Shown here piece by piece: positions 49,986-58,992 of a stretch of DNA of 64,000 nucleotides. Under the pieces are notes generated by a model, which ran no database searches, had not been told where the DNA came from, and was given only the letters and a program-made list of their open reading frames with translations. How positions within the stretch are numbered: position 1 is the stretch's first letter; each line of letters starts with the position of its first letter. The position numbers and the translations under genes are program-made. Source of the stretch: CADCVT01 sp035940955 (lineage in GTDB: Bacteria; Actinomycetota; Thermoleophilia; Solirubrobacterales; Solirubrobacteraceae); contig DASZEJ010000115.1 in NCBI GenBank assembly GCA_035940955.1, positions 1 to 64,000 on the forward strand, in the 5' to 3' direction.

Positions 49986-50621
49986 ATGACCGACATCCCC
50001 GGCTGGATCGCGGGCACGGAGCGCGACGTCAGGCGCCGTCCGTACTCGGGCGGCGAACCGCACGCCGCCGTGCTGCGGCGGACGTACGAGGCCCCGGTCG
50101 ACCGGGTCTGGGAGGCGCTGACCAAGCCGTCCGAGATCCAGCAGTGGTTCCTGCCCGTCTCGGGCGACCTCCGGGAGGGCGGGAACTACCAGTTCGAGGG
50201 CAACGCCGGCGGCCGGATCCTGGAGTGCCGGCCGCACCGCATCCGCCTGGAGTGGATCTACGGCGACACGCCGGCGAGCGAGCTCACCGTGACCGTGTCG
50301 GAGGCGGGAGCGGGCTCGACCGTCGAGCTCGAGCACGTCGGCGCGGGCGACGACCCGTCGGCCGCGGTGCAGTTCGCACTCGCGGTCGGCCCGGGCTGGG
50401 ACCCCGCGCTCGTCGCGCTCGGCCAGCACCTGGCCGGCCAGGCGCCCGACGCCAGCTGGTGGATGGAGTCCCCGGAGGCGCAGGACTTCACCAAGCGGTC
50501 GATCCAGGAGTGGGCCTCGACGCTCAAGGGCGCCGACGTCGGCAACGCCGACGAGGTCGACGAGGTCGCCAACGCCTCGCTCGCGTTCTACACCGGAACC
50601 GGGGAGCCGGAGCAGGGCTGA
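49986..50621 (+). CDS. SRPBCC domain protein 3 (AHSA1-like)
   Basis: A 211-aa single-domain member: LRRTYEAPVDRVWEALTKPSEIQQWFLPVSGDLR, a single motif of the family, then GGRILECRPHRIRLEWIYGD and STVELEHVGAG. It is shorter and more typical than the two preceding proteins and lies 16 bp after the second. ATG 49986 follows GGAGGAGACG, a good ribosome-binding site. It is the last gene before a strong terminator-like hairpin, which probably ends the transcript started at 42.1 kb. Confidence 0.8.
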   Translation: MTDIPGWIAGTERDVRRRPYSGGEPHAAVLRRTYEAPVDRVWEALTKPSEIQQWFLPVSGDLREGGNYQFEGNAGGRILECRPHRIRLEWIYGDTPASELTVTVSEAGAGSTVELEHVGAGDDPSAAVQFALAVGPGWDPALVALGQHLAGQAPDASWWMESPEAQDFTKRSIQEWASTLKGADVGNADEVDEVANASLAFYTGTGEPEQG

Positions 50622-50631
50622 GACGCGGGCC

Positions 50632-50673
50632 GAGCCGCGCCGGTTCCCCGACCACGGCGAACCGGCGCGGCTC
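50632..50673. terminator. Perfect 14-bp hairpin after the SRPBCC operon
   Basis: GAGCCGCGCCGGTT and AACCGGCGCGGCTC form a perfect 14-bp stem around a 14-nt loop, 10 nt after the stop at 50621. There is no T-tract, as is common for terminators in high-GC actinobacteria. Confidence 0.65.
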
Positions 50674-50694
50674 TGACCCGCGGGGGCCGCCGCG

Positions 50695-52845
50695 ATGGTC
50701 CCCGACCTCGGCAGCACGCCGCGCGAGCGCCTGACCTTCCTCGTCGGCGCGGGCGGCTCGTGGCGTGCCGGCCTGCCGCTCGCGCACGACGTGGTCGACG
50801 TCCTGCTCGGCGCGACGATCGCCTCCAGGCGCGACGCGTGCGCGCTCGCCCGGGCCTGCCGCCCCGGTCACGCCGCCGCGCGCCACCCGTACGACTACCT
50901 GCGCTTCGAGACGGTGATGGGGGTCGTCGCCGAGCTCGTCGATCCCGACCTGACGCTGCTCGACTTCATCGCCCTGGCGCGCGACCCATCGCCGCTTCAG
51001 CGACGGCTCGCCCAGCTCGCCGCCGCCGGCGCACGCCTGGTCACCGTCAACTTCGACGACCTGCTCGAGCGCGCCCTGCTCCTCGAAGGGGCGACGCCCC
51101 AAACGGTCGACGCGCACGGCCGCGCGACGCCGCCGGCGCCGGGCGAGACGCCGGTGCTCAAGCTGCACGGCTCGCTCGTCCGCCACCGGGGCGGGCGCGA
51201 GCGCCGGGTCCGGGCGCCGCTGCACACGACGCTGGACGTCATCACGGCGCGCAGCCCCGGGCTCAGGCTCGCGCGGGCGGCGGCCGGCCGCATGGACGAG
51301 GCGACCGCCGGGCAGGTGCTCGTGGTCGTCGGCTACTCGGCCGCCGACGACCTCGACGTCGTCCCGACGCTCGCGTCGGTCAGACCGTCGCGCGTGGTGT
51401 GGATCGACCATTCCGGCGGACCGGTGCGCGCGGTCAGCCCGAGCACGCGGATCGCCAATGCGAGCCTGCGCGCGCTGCTCCACGACCTCGATGCCGCGGG
51501 CGTCGACGTCCGCCTGGTCCGCGGCCCGACCGAGCGAGCCCTGCGGCGGCTCGGCCTCGGCGCGATCGACGAGCCGGGGCGCACGGCGCTCCCGTGGCGC
51601 GAGGCCATCAGGGCCTGGGCCGCCTCCCGCCGGGGGCTGCTCGATCGCGGCGCGCCGCTCGCCGCGATGCTGTGGGGCGAGCTCGAGCGCTGGCCGGAGA
51701 AGCACCGGGCGCTGCTGCGCTCCTCCGGCCCTCGCGGCCGCACGCGCGAGCAGCCGTGGACGCGCGCGCGCCGCGCCTACGAGGCGGGCCAGACCGCGTT
51801 CCTCGGCGGCGGCCGCGGCGCGACGGTGCTGCGCTGGGCGAAGCGCTCGCTGGCGTACGCCGAGGCCGACGGCGACCGTCCGTCGCAGTCGCGCGCGCTC
51901 GTGCTCCTCGGGCGCTTCGAGGCGGAGCGCGACGATCGGGAGACCGCCGTCGCGCTCTACCGCGAGGCGATGAGCCGCGTCGACCCTTCGGACGTCGAGT
52001 GGGCGGAGGCCGGCGAGCGCTGCGCCAACGCCCTGTCGTTCCTGGGCCGGCACGACGAGGCGCTGGCGCTGCTGCGGCCGGTGACCGGCGTCCTGCGCCG
52101 GCGCGGCATCGTCGAGACGCTGGTGGACGCCCGCCACGGCGCGGGGATGGCGAACCGGTCGCTGGGACGGATGCGCCGGGCCGCCCGCGCCTTCCGCGAG
52201 GCCGAGGAGCTCGCGCGCCAGTTCCCGATGGACCAGCAGCACTTCGCCGCCGCCGCGATGCTCGGCGAGACGCTTCGGCTGCTCGGGGACCTGGATGCGG
52301 CGCGCGAGTTCCTGCAGCGCGGCGTGCGCTCGGCGCGCCGCGCCTCGGCCTACCCCAGCGAGGTCGCGATCGCCCACCACTTCCTCGGCCGCGTCGCCGT
52401 CGACGCGGGCCTGCCCGAGCGCGCGAGGCGGCACCTCGGCGACGCGCGCCGCGAGCTGGACGCCGCGCCGGGCTCGCCGTGGGCGCATCAGACGCGCGTC
52501 CTCTGCGAGCTGCACCGCGCCGAGCTCGACCTGTGGCTCGGCCGGCCGGACGCGGCGCGCCGGCGCCTGCGCCGCGTCGTCCGCGCCGGCGACGTCCCGC
52601 CCGGCGAGCCGTGGGCCACGGCGGCGCTCCTCGAGCACCTCCTCGACCCGACGGCTGACACGGCGGACACGCTCGACGCCGCGCTCGCGGGGGTGCGGCG
52701 GGCCGAGGTGACGGTCTTCGTCGACCTGTGCGTCGCGCTCAGCCGGCTGGGGACCGCGACGCCGGCGCTCGACCGGCACGTGCGCCGCGCTCGCAGCCTC
52801 GCCAGGCGCTGGGGCAACGACACGCTGGCGGCGCGCCTCTCCTGA
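50695..52845 (+). CDS. SIR2-like NADase-type protein with TPR domain
   Basis: A 716-aa protein. Residues ~10-250 are a SIR2_2-type fold: TFLVGAGGSWRAGLPLA (NAD-binding GAG), LVTVNFDDLLERAL and VLKLHGSLVRH with the catalytic His (~158). Residues ~370-700 are Ala-rich helical repeats like TPRs (ALVLLGRFEAERDDRETAVALYREA and similar units). SIR2-like domains in this arrangement often act as NAD+-depleting effectors in anti-phage defence with a repeat sensor. No zinc-binding Cys motif of true sirtuins is seen. It stands alone between a terminator and a convergent gene, so a single-gene defence system is plausible. Confidence 0.85.
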   Translation: MVPDLGSTPRERLTFLVGAGGSWRAGLPLAHDVVDVLLGATIASRRDACALARACRPGHAAARHPYDYLRFETVMGVVAELVDPDLTLLDFIALARDPSPLQRRLAQLAAAGARLVTVNFDDLLERALLLEGATPQTVDAHGRATPPAPGETPVLKLHGSLVRHRGGRERRVRAPLHTTLDVITARSPGLRLARAAAGRMDEATAGQVLVVVGYSAADDLDVVPTLASVRPSRVVWIDHSGGPVRAVSPSTRIANASLRALLHDLDAAGVDVRLVRGPTERALRRLGLGAIDEPGRTALPWREAIRAWAASRRGLLDRGAPLAAMLWGELERWPEKHRALLRSSGPRGRTREQPWTRARRAYEAGQTAFLGGGRGATVLRWAKRSLAYAEADGDRPSQSRALVLLGRFEAERDDRETAVALYREAMSRVDPSDVEWAEAGERCANALSFLGRHDEALALLRPVTGVLRRRGIVETLVDARHGAGMANRSLGRMRRAARAFREAEELARQFPMDQQHFAAAAMLGETLRLLGDLDAAREFLQRGVRSARRASAYPSEVAIAHHFLGRVAVDAGLPERARRHLGDARRELDAAPGSPWAHQTRVLCELHRAELDLWLGRPDAARRRLRRVVRAGDVPPGEPWATAALLEHLLDPTADTADTLDAALAGVRRAEVTVFVDLCVALSRLGTATPALDRHVRRARSLARRWGNDTLAARLS

Positions 52846-52887
52846 CCCGCGGCGGCGCGGCCCGGCGACGTGCCTCGGCCCGCGGGC

Positions 52888-54247
52888 TCAGCCGGCGACG
52901 CGCCGGTCGCCGCGCCGGACCGTCACGGCGGCGCCGGCGAAGCCGTCCCTGCTCGCGCGGACGGTGACCGGCCAGCGGCCGCGCAGCCGGACGCGCAGCG
53001 TCGCCCGGCCGCCGGCGTCGGTGACGCGCCGGGTCCCGCGCACCCGCACCGTCGCGCCGGCGACCGGCTCCTCGCGCGTCGCGAGGTACCGCGAGACGCG
53101 CACGCGCAGCCGCATGGTGCGGCGGGTCGAGCGGATGGGGCGCACCTCCACGCGCAGGCGCGGCGGGAAGATCCGCGGGTGGTGGAGCGGGAGGCCGGGC
53201 TCGCCCGCGAAGACGTCGAGGACCGCCCAGCTCGCGGGGTCGCCGCGGACGGGGGAGTGGTTCGACACGAGCAGCCGGTCGCCGAGGAACGCGAGGCTGC
53301 CGGGCCCGTCGAGCGGGACCTCCTCGGCCTCGTTCGCCGCGGGGTCGCGCGGCGCGCGCGCGACCTCGGCGAACGCCGGCGACAGCAGCAGCACCTGGTT
53401 CGCCCCCGCGAGCGCGACGTAGACGTTGCCGGACGCGGCGATCGCCAGGCCGTCGGGCGCGTCGAGCGGCCGGCTCTCCCACACCTGCGTGAGCGCGCCC
53501 GGCCCGCCGCCCGGCTCGACCGGCACGGTGTACAGCCGTCCGGTGAGCGAGTTGCCGGCCGCGGGGTTCGACGCCGTGTTGACGAACAGCAGCGTCCGCC
53601 CGTCCGCCATGAACCTGGATCCCGTTCGGCCCGTACAGGCTCTCCAGTCGCGCGTCGGTCAGCCACACCTGCGCCGCGCCACCGCCCCTCGGCACCCGCC
53701 AGATCAGCGCCTGGTCGACGTCGGTGACGTACAGGTCGCCGTCCGGCGCGAACACGGCGTAGTCCGGGCCGGCGCGAGCGTCGAGCCGCGTCTGCGAGCA
53801 CTCCCCGTCCGGCGGCCCCGCGCACGGCGGGACGTCGCGGAAGCTCGCGTACCGCCGCTGCTCCCCGGTCGCCGGGTCGAGCACGACGACGCGCGGGTCC
53901 GCCGACCGGTCGAGCGCGTACAGCAGCCCGTCGGCGTCGAACGCGAGCCCCTGGATCCCGTGCTGCTCGCCCAGCGGCTGCCCCTCCAGCACCCACTCCC
54001 GCACGAGCCGCCCGTCCGCCGAGTACGCAAAGACCTTCGAGGGCGCATCGCTGTCGCCATGGCCCAGCTGGTTCGTCCCGACGTACACCAGCCCATCCGG
54101 CCCGACCGCGACCGGCTCCGGCTGCCCCGGCGGCCCGACCCTCGCGAACACCGCGACGTCGAGCGGCTCCCGGCCCGGCGCCGCAGCCGGGGCGGCACCC
54201 AACGCTGCGATCGCCACGACAAGCGCGAGCACGAGACGGCGCGACAC
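52888..54247 (-). pseudogene. Secreted NHL/SMP-30-like propeller with beta-sandwich tail, frameshifted
   Basis: Starting at GTG 54247 the frame encodes a Sec signal (RRLVLALVVAIAALGAAPAAA) and propeller strands (VAVGPDGLVYVGTNQLGHGD, GIQGLAFDADGLLYALD, YAVFAPDGDLYVTDVD). Near 53618 the frame changes: GPNGIQ is followed, one frame over, by MADGRTLLFVNTAS and the rest of the propeller, then a basic beta-sandwich (VRVRGTRRVTDAGGRATLRV). One extra G in the CAGGTTC run on the minus strand explains it. This is either a true pseudogene or a sequencing error; both halves keep normal coding character. Confidence 0.7.
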
Positions 54248-54346
54248 CCGGCCATCGTCCCACCGCCGACCGCGATCCGCGGCACCCCGCATCGACAATT
54301 CGTCGAGCCGCCACCACCGGTCGCCTCCACAGACGCGCGCACGCCG

Positions 54347-56455
54347 ATGACGGATGACCGCCGCATGGACGCGAACGTCGACCCCAAGCCCGAGCGCCCG
54401 TGGAAGGGGCGCGTCATCGCCGCGCTGGCGCTGCTGGCGCTCGCCGCCCACGCCGCGCACACCGGGCTCGGGCTCGGGAGGCCGGAGCTCAACCAGCTCT
54501 TCGACGAGTGGGTCTACAACGGGCTGATGGTCGGCGCCGCGCTGGCGTGCGTACTGCGCGGCGTCCTCAGGCCGACGGATCGCGTCGCCTGGCTGCTGCT
54601 CGGGGCGGGCGCGCTGGCGTGGTCGGCCGGCGACCTCTACTACAGCCTCGTCCTCGCCGGCGAGGCCGAGCCGCCGCTCCCGTCGGTCAGCGACGCGCTC
54701 TTCCTCAGCTTCTACCCGGCCGCCTACGCCGCGCTGGCGCTCATGGTCCGCCGCAACGTGCGCGAGTTCCACGCCAGCCTGTGGGTCGACGCGGTGCTCG
54801 GCGCGCTCGCCGTGAGCGCGGTCGCCGCTGCGCTGCTCTACGACGCCGTCACGCTCGGCATCGGCGGCGACGCCATGGGCGTCGTCACGCTGCTCGCCTA
54901 CCCCGTCGGGGACGTCCTGCTGCTCGCGCTCGTCACCGGCCTGCTCGCCCTCACCGGCTGGCGCCCCGGCGCGACGTGGGGGATCATCGGCGCGGCGCTC
55001 GCGCTCGGCGCCGCGGGCGACGCCGTCTACCTGTACGAGGCGTCGCACGCGAGCTACGTCGAGGGGACGATCCTCGACAGCGTCTGGCCGGCCTCGCTGA
55101 TCCTGCTCGCCGTCGCCGCCTGGCGGACGCCGCGGTTCAACGCCGCGAAGATCGAGGGGCTGCGCATCCTGGCGATGCCGACGCTGTTCGCGTTCACGGC
55201 GATGGGGATCCTCGTCGCCGACCAGGTCCACCCGCTCAACGCCCCCGCGATCGGCCTCGCCTGCGCGACGATCGGCGCGCTCATCCTGCGGATGGCGGTG
55301 ACGCTGCGCGAGAACCTGCGCATGGTCGCGGCCAGCCGCGGCGAGGCGCTCACCGACGCGCTCACCGGCCTCGGCAACCGCCGCAAGCTCGTGGCCGACC
55401 TCGAGGCGCAGCTCGCGGCCGCCAGCCTCGACGCCCCGCGCATCCTGATCCTCTTCGACCTCGACGGCTTCAAGCACTACAACGACAACTACGGCCACCT
55501 CGCCGGCGACGCCCTCCTGGCCCGCCTGGGGCACAAGCTGCTCACCGCCGTCCGCCCGTTCGGCGAGGCCTACCGGCTCGGCGGGGACGAGTTCTGCGTC
55601 GTCGTCTCGGCCGTGCCCGCCGGCCTCGAGGAGTTCCTCGACGACGCCGCGGCCGCGCTGCGCGAGAGCGGCGAGGGCTTCGAGGTCGAGAGCTCGTACG
55701 GCGCCGTCGTCCTCCCGCACGAGGCCGACACCGCCGGGCTCGCGCTCCAGCTCGCCGACCAGCGGATGTACTCGCGCAAGGAGGGCCGGCCCTCGCCCGC
55801 GCTGCTCCAGACCCGCGACGTGCTGATGCGCGCCCTGCACGCGCGCCAGCCCGACCTGCCGGCGCGCGCCACCGCGCGGGCCGGGCTGGCGGTCGCCGTC
55901 GGCCGGCGGCTCGGGCTGGAGGGCGAGGCGCTCGACGAGCTGGCCCGGGCGGCGGAGCTGCACGACGTCGGCAAGGTCGCGGTGCCCGACGCGATCCTCG
56001 GCAAGCGCGAGTCGCTCTCCAGCGACGAGTGGGAGTTCATGCGCCGCTATCCGGTGCTCGGCGAGCGGATCCTGAACGGCGCCGCGGCGATGCGCCCCGT
56101 CGCCCGGATCGTGCGCTCGACCCACGAGCGCTGGGACGGCAGCGGCTACCCCGACGGGCTCGCCGGCGACGAGATCCCGCTCGGCGCCCGGATCGTCGCC
56201 GTGTGCGCGGCGTTCGAGGCGATGACCTCGGACCGCCCCTACCGGACCCGCCGCGACGCGCCCGCCGCCGTGCGCGAGCTGAGGCGCGCCGCCGGCAGGC
56301 AGTTCGATCCAACGGTCGTCGAGGCGTTCCTGGAGGAGCTCGCCGACAGCGGGCCGGCCGCCGACGCGTCCGGACCGGACGACCGCCTCGCCTACGTGCA
56401 GGAGGTCGCCAGCCAGCTGCGGGACGTCCTGGACTGCGAAGGAGCGCGGGTGTGA
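54347..56455 (+). CDS. Membrane GGDEF and HD-GYP protein (c-di-GMP turnover)
   Basis: A 702-aa protein. Residues ~20-320 contain about eight to nine hydrophobic segments, a membrane sensor region. A GGDEF domain follows (~335-480) with DALTGLGNRRKLV and an intact RLGGDEF. The C-terminal ~200 residues are an HD-GYP phosphodiesterase: ELHDVGKVAVPDAILGK, YPVLGERIL, THERWDGSGYPDGLAGDEIPLG. Both active sites look intact, so it could synthesise or degrade cyclic di-GMP depending on input. This GGDEF/HD-GYP order is less common than GGDEF-EAL. ATG 54365 is an alternative start. The stop overlaps the next start (GTGA). Confidence 0.9.
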   Translation: MTDDRRMDANVDPKPERPWKGRVIAALALLALAAHAAHTGLGLGRPELNQLFDEWVYNGLMVGAALACVLRGVLRPTDRVAWLLLGAGALAWSAGDLYYSLVLAGEAEPPLPSVSDALFLSFYPAAYAALALMVRRNVREFHASLWVDAVLGALAVSAVAAALLYDAVTLGIGGDAMGVVTLLAYPVGDVLLLALVTGLLALTGWRPGATWGIIGAALALGAAGDAVYLYEASHASYVEGTILDSVWPASLILLAVAAWRTPRFNAAKIEGLRILAMPTLFAFTAMGILVADQVHPLNAPAIGLACATIGALILRMAVTLRENLRMVAASRGEALTDALTGLGNRRKLVADLEAQLAAASLDAPRILILFDLDGFKHYNDNYGHLAGDALLARLGHKLLTAVRPFGEAYRLGGDEFCVVVSAVPAGLEEFLDDAAAALRESGEGFEVESSYGAVVLPHEADTAGLALQLADQRMYSRKEGRPSPALLQTRDVLMRALHARQPDLPARATARAGLAVAVGRRLGLEGEALDELARAAELHDVGKVAVPDAILGKRESLSSDEWEFMRRYPVLGERILNGAAAMRPVARIVRSTHERWDGSGYPDGLAGDEIPLGARIVAVCAAFEAMTSDRPYRTRRDAPAAVRELRRAAGRQFDPTVVEAFLEELADSGPAADASGPDDRLAYVQEVASQLRDVLDCEGARV

Positions 56456-57477
56456 GGCGAAGGATCGCGACGATGGCCGCCACGGCGGCGGGACTTCTGG
56501 CCATGCCGGCGAGCGCGCTGGCGGCCGACTCGGTGTCGGTCACGGGCGGCGTGCTGACCTACGTCAGCGGCACCGGGACGGTGGACGTCGTCACGGTCTC
56601 CGACGGCAACGGGCACAAGCACCTGCTCACCGACTGGCGCAGCCCGTCGGGCTCCCCCGGCGCCGGCTGCGCGTGGTCGGGCATGGCGACCGTCGAGTGC
56701 AGCGGCTCCACCCGCGCCTCCCTCTCCACCCTCGACGGCGACGACGCCGTCGTCGTCTACTCCGCGCTGCCGAGCGCGATCTCCGGCGGCGCCGGCAACG
56801 ACACGCTGACCGGCGGGCCCGCGGCCGACGCGATCGACGCCGGCGACGGCGACGACAGGGTGCAGGCCCGCGACGGCGTGGCCGACACCGTCGACTGCGG
56901 CCCGGGCATCGACGTCGCGCAGACCGACCCGGTCGACGTCGTCGTCAACTGCAACGATCCGCTCCCGCTCCCGGTCGCCCCGCCCGCCGGCGACGACCCC
57001 GCCGCGCCGCCGCCCGCCGGCGACCCCGGCGGCCAGACGGCGACCCCGCCCGTCACCGTGCCCCCGATCGACCTGACGCTGCCGCCGCTGGGCGTCATCC
57101 CCGTCGTCGTCGAGGCGCCCGCGCAGATCGCGGTCGGGCCCGCCGGCGTCGTGAGGCTCGACCTCGCGTGCTCGCCCACCGAGGCCGCCGGCTGCACGGG
57201 CACCGTGTACCTCGACCCCGCGCCGCGGCGCCGCACCGGCCGCCCGCGCGCCCTCGCCTCGCGGCGCGGCCGCTTCGGGCGCAGCGGGTTCGACGTCGCC
57301 GCCGGCAAGCGCACGCGGCTCAGCCTGCGCCTCAGCGCGTCGGGCCGGCGCGCGCTCGGGCTGCCCGGCCGCCGCAGGGCGCGGATGGCCCGGCGCGGGC
57401 GCCGCGTCAGCGCGGTCGTCACCGTGGCCCAGAAGGGCCGCAAGCCCGCCAAGTCGCGCGTGACGCTGAAGCACTAG
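56452..57477 (+). CDS. Secreted protein with RTX-like calcium repeats
   Basis: A 341-aa protein with a Sec signal (ATMAATAAGLLAMPASALAA). Residues ~95-140 carry RTX-type nonapeptides (GGAGNDTLTGGPAADAIDAG, GDGDDRVQAR), which bind calcium outside the cell. A Pro-rich linker (~175-215) precedes a basic Arg-rich C-terminal domain (RRRTGRPRALASRRGRFGR, KRTRLSLRLSASGRRAL) typical of secreted actinobacterial proteins. It is coupled to the GGDEF/HD-GYP gene, suggesting a c-di-GMP-linked surface function. Confidence 0.75.
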   Translation: MRRRIATMAATAAGLLAMPASALAADSVSVTGGVLTYVSGTGTVDVVTVSDGNGHKHLLTDWRSPSGSPGAGCAWSGMATVECSGSTRASLSTLDGDDAVVVYSALPSAISGGAGNDTLTGGPAADAIDAGDGDDRVQARDGVADTVDCGPGIDVAQTDPVDVVVNCNDPLPLPVAPPAGDDPAAPPPAGDPGGQTATPPVTVPPIDLTLPPLGVIPVVVEAPAQIAVGPAGVVRLDLACSPTEAAGCTGTVYLDPAPRRRTGRPRALASRRGRFGRSGFDVAAGKRTRLSLRLSASGRRALGLPGRRRARMARRGRRVSAVVTVAQKGRKPAKSRVTLKH

Positions 57478-57500
57478 CGGGCGCGTCCTACGCTGGGGCG

Positions 57501-58829
57501 ATGACGCCCCGGACGCGCTACGCACGGTCGGGCGACACGAACATCGCCTACCAGGTCCACGGCGACGGCCCGATCGACGTCCTCATGAACGTCGGGCTCA
57601 TCTCCCACCTCGAGCACCTGTGGGAGGAGCCCGGCGTCGTGCGCATGTTCGACCGCATGGCCGAGTTCGCCCGGCTGATCCTCATGGACCGCCGCGGGAC
57701 CGGCCTGTCGGACCCGATCGTCGGCGACCTGCCGGTCGAGGAGGAGCTGGAGGACCTGACCGCCGTCCTCGACGCCGCCGGCAGCGAGCGCGCCGCGCTG
57801 TTCGGGCACACCGCCTCAGGGCCGTTCGTCACCCACTACGCCGCCGAGCACCCCGAGCGCGTCGGCGCGCTCGTCCTCTACGCGGCCACCGCGGTGCCGC
57901 TCGCCGACGACGAGGCGCCGTGGGCGCTGACGACGCAGGAGCGCAACGAGCGGCTCGACGCGGTGACCGACGCGTGGGGGACCGGGCTCAACCTGCAGTT
58001 CATGGGGCCGATCGCGTCGGCCGACCCGCGCGTGCGGGAGTGGTTCGGCCGCCTGGAGCGCCTGGCCGCGAGCCCCGGCTCGATGCGCAAGCTGTCGAGC
58101 AACCTCGAGCGCTCCGACCCGCGCCCGGTGATGCCGCGCGTCCGCGTCCCGACGCTCGTGCTGCACCGCAAGCACGACACGATGATGGACCCGCGCCACT
58201 CGCTCGTGTACGCCGAGCGGATCCCCGGCGCGCGGTACGTCGAGCTGCCGGGCGAGGAGACGATGATCTTCCTCGGCGACAGCGACGCCGTGATCGCCGA
58301 GGTGGAGGAGTTCCTGACCGGGCGCCGCAGCGGCCCGACGCCGCGGCGCCGGCTGCTGACCGTGCTGTTCACCGACATCTGCGACGGGACCGCGCGCGCG
58401 GCCGAGCTGGGCGACGCGCGCTGGCGCGACCTGCTCGCCGCGCACGACGCGATCGTCCGCCGCGAGCTGTCGCGGCAGGACGGGCGGGAGATCAAGACGA
58501 CGGGGGACGGCTTCCTGGCCGTGTTCGACGGCCCGCCGAGCGGCGCGGTGCGCGCGGCGCGGGCGATCAGCGAGTCGACCGCCTCGCTCGGCGTCGAGCT
58601 GCGCACCGGGCTGCACACCGGCGAGTGCGAGCTGATCGGCGACGACGTCGGCGGCATGGCGGTTCACATCGCCGCGCGCGTGTGCGCGCTTGCGGGCCCG
58701 CGCGAGGTGCTCGCGTCGGGCACGACGTTCGGCACCGTGGTCGGCTCGGGGCTGGAGTGGAGCTTCGAGGGCGACCGCGACCTCAAGGGCGTCCCCGGGC
58801 GCTGGCCGCTCTTCCGCCTCGCGTCCTAG
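57501..58829 (+). CDS. Alpha/beta-hydrolase fused to class III adenylate/guanylate cyclase
   Basis: A 442-aa fusion. Residues ~10-275 are an alpha/beta-hydrolase (LMDRRGTGLSDP, LFGHTASGPFVTHYAAEHP); the nucleophile elbow reads GHTASG, with Ala-Ser where G-x-S-x-G is usual. Residues ~285-440 are a cyclase domain: LLTVLFTDICDGTARAAEL (metal Asp), GREIKTTGDGFLAVFDGP and VGGMAVHIAARVCALAGP. This family is common in high-GC actinobacteria and makes cAMP or cGMP, perhaps in response to a small ligand bound by the hydrolase part. ATG 57501 is the only clear start. Confidence 0.85.
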   Translation: MTPRTRYARSGDTNIAYQVHGDGPIDVLMNVGLISHLEHLWEEPGVVRMFDRMAEFARLILMDRRGTGLSDPIVGDLPVEEELEDLTAVLDAAGSERAALFGHTASGPFVTHYAAEHPERVGALVLYAATAVPLADDEAPWALTTQERNERLDAVTDAWGTGLNLQFMGPIASADPRVREWFGRLERLAASPGSMRKLSSNLERSDPRPVMPRVRVPTLVLHRKHDTMMDPRHSLVYAERIPGARYVELPGEETMIFLGDSDAVIAEVEEFLTGRRSGPTPRRRLLTVLFTDICDGTARAAELGDARWRDLLAAHDAIVRRELSRQDGREIKTTGDGFLAVFDGPPSGAVRAARAISESTASLGVELRTGLHTGECELIGDDVGGMAVHIAARVCALAGPREVLASGTTFGTVVGSGLEWSFEGDRDLKGVPGRWPLFRLAS

Positions 58830-58966
58830 TACGGGAACGGCGAGCGCCCGCGCAGCCGCGCCCACAGGTAGCGCGCCATGAGCTCGGCCCAGTCGGCGAC
58901 CCCGCCGTACAGGTGGCCGGCGGGCCCGGTGTAGATCCAGGCGAGCAGGCGCGTCCGGGGCGACAT
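58826..58966 (-). CDS. 46-aa small protein between cyclase and tig
   Basis: A short minus-strand frame encodes 46 residues: SPRTRLLAWIYTGPAGHLYG, GVADWAELMARYLWARLRGR and a short SPFPY tail. The even, Trp/Tyr-rich composition with a GP-x-GHL-x-GG-x-ADW pattern looks like a conserved membrane-proximal small protein, not a random frame. Its stop overlaps the cyclase gene's stop region by 4 nt. Its ATG lies only 26 bp from the tig ATG on the other strand, so both starts must be leaderless or nearly so. Function unknown. Confidence 0.55.
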   Translation of the reverse strand: MSPRTRLLAWIYTGPAGHLYGGVADWAELMARYLWARLRGRSPFPY

Positions 58967-58992
58967 GGCGCGGACGGTATCGTCGTGCCGCA

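Noticed and set aside
52739..56125. 1128-codon minus-strand frame
   Set aside because: Only its central part (the first half of the frameshifted propeller) is real; the rest is antisense to the GGDEF/HD-GYP and SIR2 genes.
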